Source: Lytechinus pictus (Eukaryota; Echinodermata; Echinoidea; Temnopleuroida; Toxopneustidae). Taken from it: 64,000 bases of DNA. Positions 58,877-64,000 of the stretch are shown here, in pieces; the first letter of the stretch is position 1; each line of letters opens with the position of its first letter. The DNA lies in NCBI RefSeq assembly GCF_037042905.1, contig NC_087252.1, forward strand, positions 31,883,994-31,947,993, given 5' to 3'. Below the pieces are notes generated by a model, which was not told where the DNA came from, did no database searches, and saw only the letters and a list, made by a program, of their open reading frames with translations. The position numbers and the translations under genes are program-made.

Positions 58877-61800
58877 GTTAGTGTACAACTGATGTACAGG
58901 TCAGTTTGTTAAGGCGAGTTCCTGTTCGAATTCCTGCTGGAATGAGAATAGAATCTTCCACTATGTATTATAACACAACTTAAAGAAGATTCAGTTGAAT
59001 CCAGCTATTTTAAGAGATGTAAAATAAGTGAATTAAAGGGGAATGAAACCTTTGCAACAAGTAGGCTTGTGTCGAAACAGAAACATCAAAGAATAAGAAC
59101 AAAGAAAGTTTGAGAAAAATCTGACAAATAATGAGAAAGTTATGAGCATATGAATATTGCAATCTCTAATGCTATGGAGATCCTCCCATCGGCAACGCGA
59201 CAAGGATGTGTGATGTCACACATGAACAACTTTCCCTTTGATGGACTATTAAATGCCCTGAAAATGTGTATTTTTGCTTTTTCGTATGGTGATACAAACT
59301 CTTTATCCATGATGTATTCTTTAAAAATCTGTATTACATGCCCTCCTACAGAAAGAATACATGTTCTACTGATAGATGTAATAAAAGAGGCAATTTCAGT
59401 GAAATATATACTAAAGTAATGGGGAGAGTTGTTCAAGAGTGACATCACACATCTTTGTCACATTGCCAATGTGAGGATGTCCATAGCATTAGTGATCGCA
59501 ATATTCAAAAGCTCATAACTTTCTCATTATTTGTCCGATTTTTCTCAAACTTTTGTTGATCTGTTTCTTTGATTTTTCTGTTTTCACACAAGCTATCTTG
59601 GTCCAAAGGTTTCATTCTCCTTTAAGAGTTTATAAGAGGCATTTAATGAGGAATCTCTGTTACATACCTTTATCTTGGTCACCAGCTGAATGAATAAGCT
59701 ATAATAAGAAGTTAAACATTCAGTAGGGAATGTCAAATATATATTTTGATTAAATCATGGTGTGATATGTATTGAATTGCAATAAATTATTATTCGTAAC
59801 ATATTTTCATTGTTTTTTAGCAGCAGAGTCAGCGACGAGGAGCTGATACACCTATCAAAGCTAATCGCACCTGGCTTCTACGATGAGTTAGGTGTTAATC
59901 TCGGGTTTTCCCTCGCTGAACTAGCACAAATCAAGCAATGCGCCATGGATACCAAGGATGCATTCATCAAAGTGTTCTCGAGATGGAGGGACAAACAGCT
60001 TCCAGACGCAAACGTCAGGGCTCTCCTTGCAGATGCATTACAACAGAGTGAATTGGGGACCCTTTCTGCTGATTTATTGGCTAATGTTGTAGCTCAGTCA
60101 CGTGAGGATGAGATTATTTTCAAGTATATATCAAAGTGCAACACAGAAAAGTTAACTTGTCCGTAATTCAGATGTTCTGTAAGAATAATGATAATTCCGT
60201 TTTTTTTATTTTTTATTTATTATTTTTTTTTTTTCAATGTCATTTACCTGCTAAGATTCTCTATGATATTTTGTACCTTTTATGACAACTTTACCCCAAC
60301 AAAAAGTTTATTTAAATAATTTCAGAAAAATCAAACTAGCTCTACCCTGAAAATTCTATCAAAATTTGATCCCAATTATAAAAAAGTTGTGACAAAGTAA
60401 AACAAAGAAAATTGATATGAGATGTTGAATTAGTGTTTAACCTTGGACCGTGTAGTCATTTTCCCGAAGTCCTCCGCCAGGGAGTGTTACTTAAGGCTGA
60501 TGAGAGTGGTGGTATTATTTATGGTTAGGGGGTTGTGGGAGGGCATTTGTAGTTTGATTTTGAAGGTTTCAAGAAGGCATTTGTAGTTTGATTTTTAAGG
60601 TTTCATGAAGTGACAAGTTCTTTATTGAAACTGTTCCAATGTGTAATTTTTTCGGGGAAGAAGGTATTCGCTAATTGTGTTGTTAATATGAAGGTAGGGT
60701 TTACCTTGAATTGTTCATCGTGAGGGCGTCTCAATCGTGTTCCTTTCTTCGAGGCGTATTTCTGTAGATCTAGGTGGAGTTCTTCATGCATCAGCCTAAA
60801 GAAGCTAATAAGGTGTAGATTTTTTTTTTCGTGCTCTTAGGAGTTCCAGCTCAGTGTGCCCAAAAGGGCTCTCCTTAAAGAAACATGTTAATGTGTTGTT
60901 ATGTGTTGAAAAAATCTATGATTGTCACTGCATTTTCATGTACTTCCATCAAATTCCCAGAAACTAATTTTTTTTATTGCTCAAATATTTTGAAAGAATT
61001 AAATTTATGGACAGTAATAAGAAGCATGTGCTCATAAAAACAATCTCTAAAAATTTCACAGGACTATGATTTGAAAGATGCTGCCCTTCTTTTTTTTTTA
61101 GGTTCGTCCATGACAGTTCTAGGGCTAAAGATCCAATCACTTTCCCCTGACCAGATCAAGACATGTAGAGATGAGCTCAAAGACAAGTACAGGACTGATT
61201 TCTGTATGATAAGAGCTGACCCACTAGATCCTGATTCTGTTGTTCCTTTTGAAGATATGTACACAAACCTTTTCTTGGAAGAGGAAAAGCGAAAGAAAAG
61301 GAATCAACTTGAGTACAAGGATCTCTTTCATCTCAAAGTTAATGGAGTGTTCCCCAAACGGATTATGATCCAAGGAGAGGCAGGGGCTGGAAAGACCACA
61401 TTCTTGGCTAAGATTGCATGGGACTGGATAAACGATAGACCAGAGCTCTCAAAGTTTGTGTGGGTACTTGTTATCCCTCCGCATGTAGCCAAGCGATACA
61501 CGATCGGTCACATAGTTAAGTCATATCTTTCAAAGGACAACCCAGCAACAGCCTGTCAGATCACTGTGTACATCCGCTCAAATCCAGAAAAGGTATTCAT
61601 TACCTGTGATGGATTAGATGAGTTTAGTGGAAATGTTCTACGGCACACTGAAAGCAACCAAGGTTCAGAAGGTACTCAGCCAGAGTCTGCTGGTCAAACC
61701 AAAGTAGGATCAGAAACAAGTCCATCAAGTGCATCTATGCGCCAAATAACCAACCTAGAAGTCAATGCTACTTCTTTTGAGAGAGGTGATATCACAGTTG

Positions 61801-62867
61801 AAGATATTCTTCGCTCAGATGAACTTCGTTCTTGCCCAGTAATGGTGACATGCCGTCCATGGAAGGCCAATGAAATAAGATGGAACGATAGTTTGAGAAG
61901 ACTATACACATTCATCCATGTGGATGGCTTTAGCAGGGAGAATGCAAAGGCTTACATTCACAATTATTTCAAAGATACCGAGGCTACAGCAGATGAATTC
62001 ATCAAATGGTTTGAAAGCAATGGCATATCAGAGAATATGGCATTATATCCTATCTACATATCTATGCTCTGTCACATGTGGGGAGAACCTGATGATGCCA
62101 AGAAAGAAGAGTTCAAGTCTTTTCAAACCTTTTCTGAAATATTCCGTGAAGTGTTTGAATCCCTATATGTGCGACATGTCCAGAAAGAGATCACAGATCT
62201 AAGCAGTCCGGCTTTCAATACACGTCGCTCTGAAATTGAGAAACTCATGGAACCAATTGCCAAACTTGCTTTTACTGGACTAGAATCAAACGACTCTATC
62301 TTCGATGAAAACGATCTTGGACAGTTCTCAGACTCTGTGAAGACAGCATGCACGTTAGGAGTGTTGTCACAAGAGAATAAGCTCTCATCCATTCATGATA
62401 AGAACAGGCCGTACCTGCAGTCAACATTTTTCTTTCCTCATAAACTATTCCAGGAGTACATGGCTGCAGTCTATCTCGCTTCTCTCTATGATTCAGATCA
62501 CAATGAATTTAAGAGGCTGTTTGAGGAAGTAGTGATCCCTAGGAAGGAAGAGTTTAGGTATCTCTTATACTTCACTGTACCACGGAGCAAGAACATTTCT
62601 AAGTATGTCACGCATTTCCTGTTACAACAGTACGCCCAAAGCCGAGGCAGTTTTGCGCAGGAGGAGATGAATTTCTTGGTCGATGTAGCTTTGGAGAGTC
62701 GAGATGAAGATGCCATAGGCTTGCTTAGGAGTTCAGTATCATCTCTGTCCATTGATGTTAATGATGTGCACACTATAGCTGGTTATGCATCCACCAGGAT
62801 ACATTCAAAGGCGGTAGGATGGATAAAACTGCTTGTATTTAAATTTACACAAGAAAAATCACCCTGA
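58806..62867 (+). CDS. NLR-type immune receptor: 2A-like peptide, Death domain, NACHT ATPase (three exons)
   Basis: Joined CDS: 58806-58876, 59821-60101, 61102-62867 (2118 nt, 705 aa plus stop), phases consistent. Residues 1-23 are a hydrophobic stretch ending in the 2A motif GDIEVNPGP. A Death domain spans about 27-112. The NACHT domain has Walker A GEAGAGKTT (209-217), Walker B VFITCDGLDEF (282-292), sensor-like VMVTCRPW, GLPL-like LYPIYISMLCHMW and winged-helix-like FPHKLFQEYMAAVYLA (about 567). A polar Ser/Gly-rich insert at about 301-335 follows Walker B. The layout matches the expanded sea urchin NLR family, which acts in cytosolic sensing of microbes. Ligand-sensing leucine-rich repeats are absent in the window, so the gene is either an LRR-less form or continues past a cryptic donor (AAGGCG|GTAGGA at 62814) beyond 64 kb. 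Confidence 0.9.
59033..59625. mobile_element. TTAA-flanked palindromic MITE, family A, copy 2
   Basis: TTAAAGGGGAATGAAACC ... GGTTTCATTCTCCTTTAA, closely matching 12779-13373 along its length. Lies in NLR intron 1, between the 2A exon and the Death exon. Confidence 0.88.
59821..60101 (+). CDS. NLR exon 2: Death domain
   Basis: Acceptor TTGTTTTTTAG ends at 59820. Encodes residues 24-117: SDEELIHLSKLIAPGFYDEL, GVNLGFSLAELAQIKQCAMD, KVFSRWRDKQ, LLADALQQSELGTLSADLL, a six-helix Death fold pattern. The donor CAGTCAC|GTGAGG was chosen because it restores frame with exon 3; read-through would stop 65 nt later. Confidence 0.88.
60102..61101 (+). other. NLR intron 2
   Basis: AT-rich, with a poly-T/TTTATT tract at 60198-60235 and a tandem copy of about 50 bp (GGCATTTGTAGTTTGATTTT) at 60543-60605. 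No coding sequence recognised. Confidence 0.6.
61102..62867 (+). CDS. NLR exon 3: NACHT ATPase and helical/winged-helix region
   Basis: Acceptor poly-T then TAG at 61099-61101. Single long exon typical of NACHT genes, ending KFTQEKSP and TGA at 62865. See the gene entry for motifs. Confidence 0.93.
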
Positions 62868-63035
62868 TATCATGCATGTTTATCTTATTTTAATGCAGTA
62901 ACACACCATTAGGAGTAGGCCTATAAGGGAGATCTTAATAGTTTGGATACGGCCATAAGGATAAGACAAACACCACAAGCTTTTCAGACACCAATTCGTT
63001 GATAAAGGGAACCTGAAATCTTGAATTGGACAGAC

Positions 63036-63712
63036 AATGGGCCGTATGCATAAAAAGTAGCAATTGCTTGTGCTAGCCTTTTACTTGAATCCGTATGCAT
63101 AAACATAAGCAATTGCTTGCAAGCAAATGCTTTTGCTAGCAAGCACAAGCAATTGCTTAAAGATCAAGCATTTGCTTAGAATCGTATGCATAAAACAAAC
63201 CTTTTACTTGTCTTGATAAGCAATTGCTTGCGTTTTTTCAAGCACCTCCAGACCAGCTTGAGCTCTTGCTTACTCATGGCATTCTCGTTTAAGGATTAAA
63301 TTTTCATACCGTTTCAAGCTCCATATTCCAGAGGTTATGTTGTGATTTCATATCTAATCAAATTCCTGTTATTTTAGACTTTTTACGGCAATTTTTGTCC
63401 ATCGATCTACACAGAAACCCCCCTGATGCTCTGCGCTGTTTTCCCCCTATTTGCGTAATAAAAAATATTTCTGCCAGGTCGGGAACGAAGCGTCGTTGTC
63501 CTAATGTGCGATGTTCGCACAACCGTAACGATCCTTTGTCCAACACATAAGCAATTGCTTATGCAGTGCAAGCAAAAGGTTTCAGCACAAGCAAAAGCTT
63601 GTGCATACGAATTTAAGCAATTGCTTGAACTTGCCCTTTTGCTTGACCAGCTCTTGCTTTTGCTTAAAGCATTTGCTTATAAGCAATTGCTTGTCTTTAT
63701 GCATACGGCCCA
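63036..63712. mobile_element. ~675-bp element packed with AAGCAATTGCTT palindromes (Harbinger-like ends)
   Basis: Ends GGGCCGTATGCATAAAAAG and its inverse CTTTATGCATACGGCCC, with AAT adjacent to both ends (possible 3-bp duplication). It carries about ten AAGCAATTGCTT or close variants plus AAGCAAAAGCTT types, concentrated in both arms. The unique-looking middle (63240-63540) lacks them. A second, diverged copy starts at about 63716. Confidence 0.75.
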
Positions 63713-63715
63713 ATG

Positions 63716-64000
63716 GGTCAGATGCATAAAAAGTAGCAATTGCTGGCAAGCAATTGCTTCAAGCACAAGCAATAGCAAGCCAAGCAAACGATCATGCTTC
63801 AGCAATTGCTTTATTTCATATGCATTACCCTTTGCTAGTGCTTCAACCCTTTTCTTGCCTTCAGAAAGCAATTTCCCGTGGTTTGAACATGAACAATAGC
63901 GACGTCACTCTGGTGCAAACACGACTCACAGAGAAGGCAGGACTCGAACGCAAATGTTTGGCAGTGCAATTACCGCTTCTTTCATATAACATCTCTTCCT
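63716..64000. mobile_element. Start of a second AAGCAATTGC element, then unresolved window end
   Basis: GGGTCAGATGCATAAAAAGTAGCAATTGCTGG and ATTTCATATGCATTACCC resemble the ends of the neighbouring element. After about 63860 a B-box-like GACTCGAACGC on the minus-strand side may mark another SINE, cut by the window end. Confidence 0.45.

Overview
This window is animal nuclear DNA, most likely from a sea urchin or a close echinoderm relative. Genes are split into small exons with GT-AG introns. Introns and intergenic DNA are crowded with transposon fragments. One gene has the 2A-Death-NACHT layout that is known in sea urchin NLR immune receptors. The species assignment is inference. All gene models were assembled by hand from splice signals, reading phase and remembered vertebrate homologues.

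Layout. (1) 1-2.3 kb: an unrecognised minus-strand terminal exon, a CpG-richer patch and a GAA microsatellite. (2) 2.3-23.1 kb, plus strand: a ten-exon orthologue of BBX, the HMG-box transcription factor (671 codons), with introns full of transposons. (3) 23.1-32.8 kb: probable BBX 3' UTR followed by repeat-rich intergenic DNA. (4) 32.9-39.8 kb, plus strand: MRPL40 (mitochondrial ribosomal protein mL40), four coding exons, 187 aa. (5) 40-44.3 kb: convergent intergenic DNA. (6) 44.3-53.1 kb, minus strand: a ten-exon HSF2BP (MEILB2) orthologue, 362 aa, a meiotic BRCA2-binding protein. (7) 53.1-58.8 kb: transposon-rich DNA between divergent genes. (8) 58.8-62.9 kb, plus strand: a three-exon NLR-type gene of 705 codons that encodes an N-terminal 2A-like peptide, a Death domain and a NACHT ATPase, with no leucine-rich repeats visible. 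(9) 62.9-64 kb: a palindrome-rich transposon.

The four genes are not functionally linked: transcription, mitochondrial translation, meiotic recombination and innate immunity. The main novelty is structural. Several exon edges have been copied into neighbouring introns. A 41-bp minisatellite in HSF2BP repeats a splice acceptor plus the exon start. Pieces of MRPL40 exons 2 and 4 are duplicated in tandem. A 0.33-kb array begins at a BBX splice donor. Retroposon (ATT)n tails end 25-35 nt before splice acceptors. Many non-autonomous DNA transposons can be delimited exactly by their target-site duplications: hAT-like (8 bp), Kolobok- or piggyBac-like (TTAA) and mariner-like (TA).
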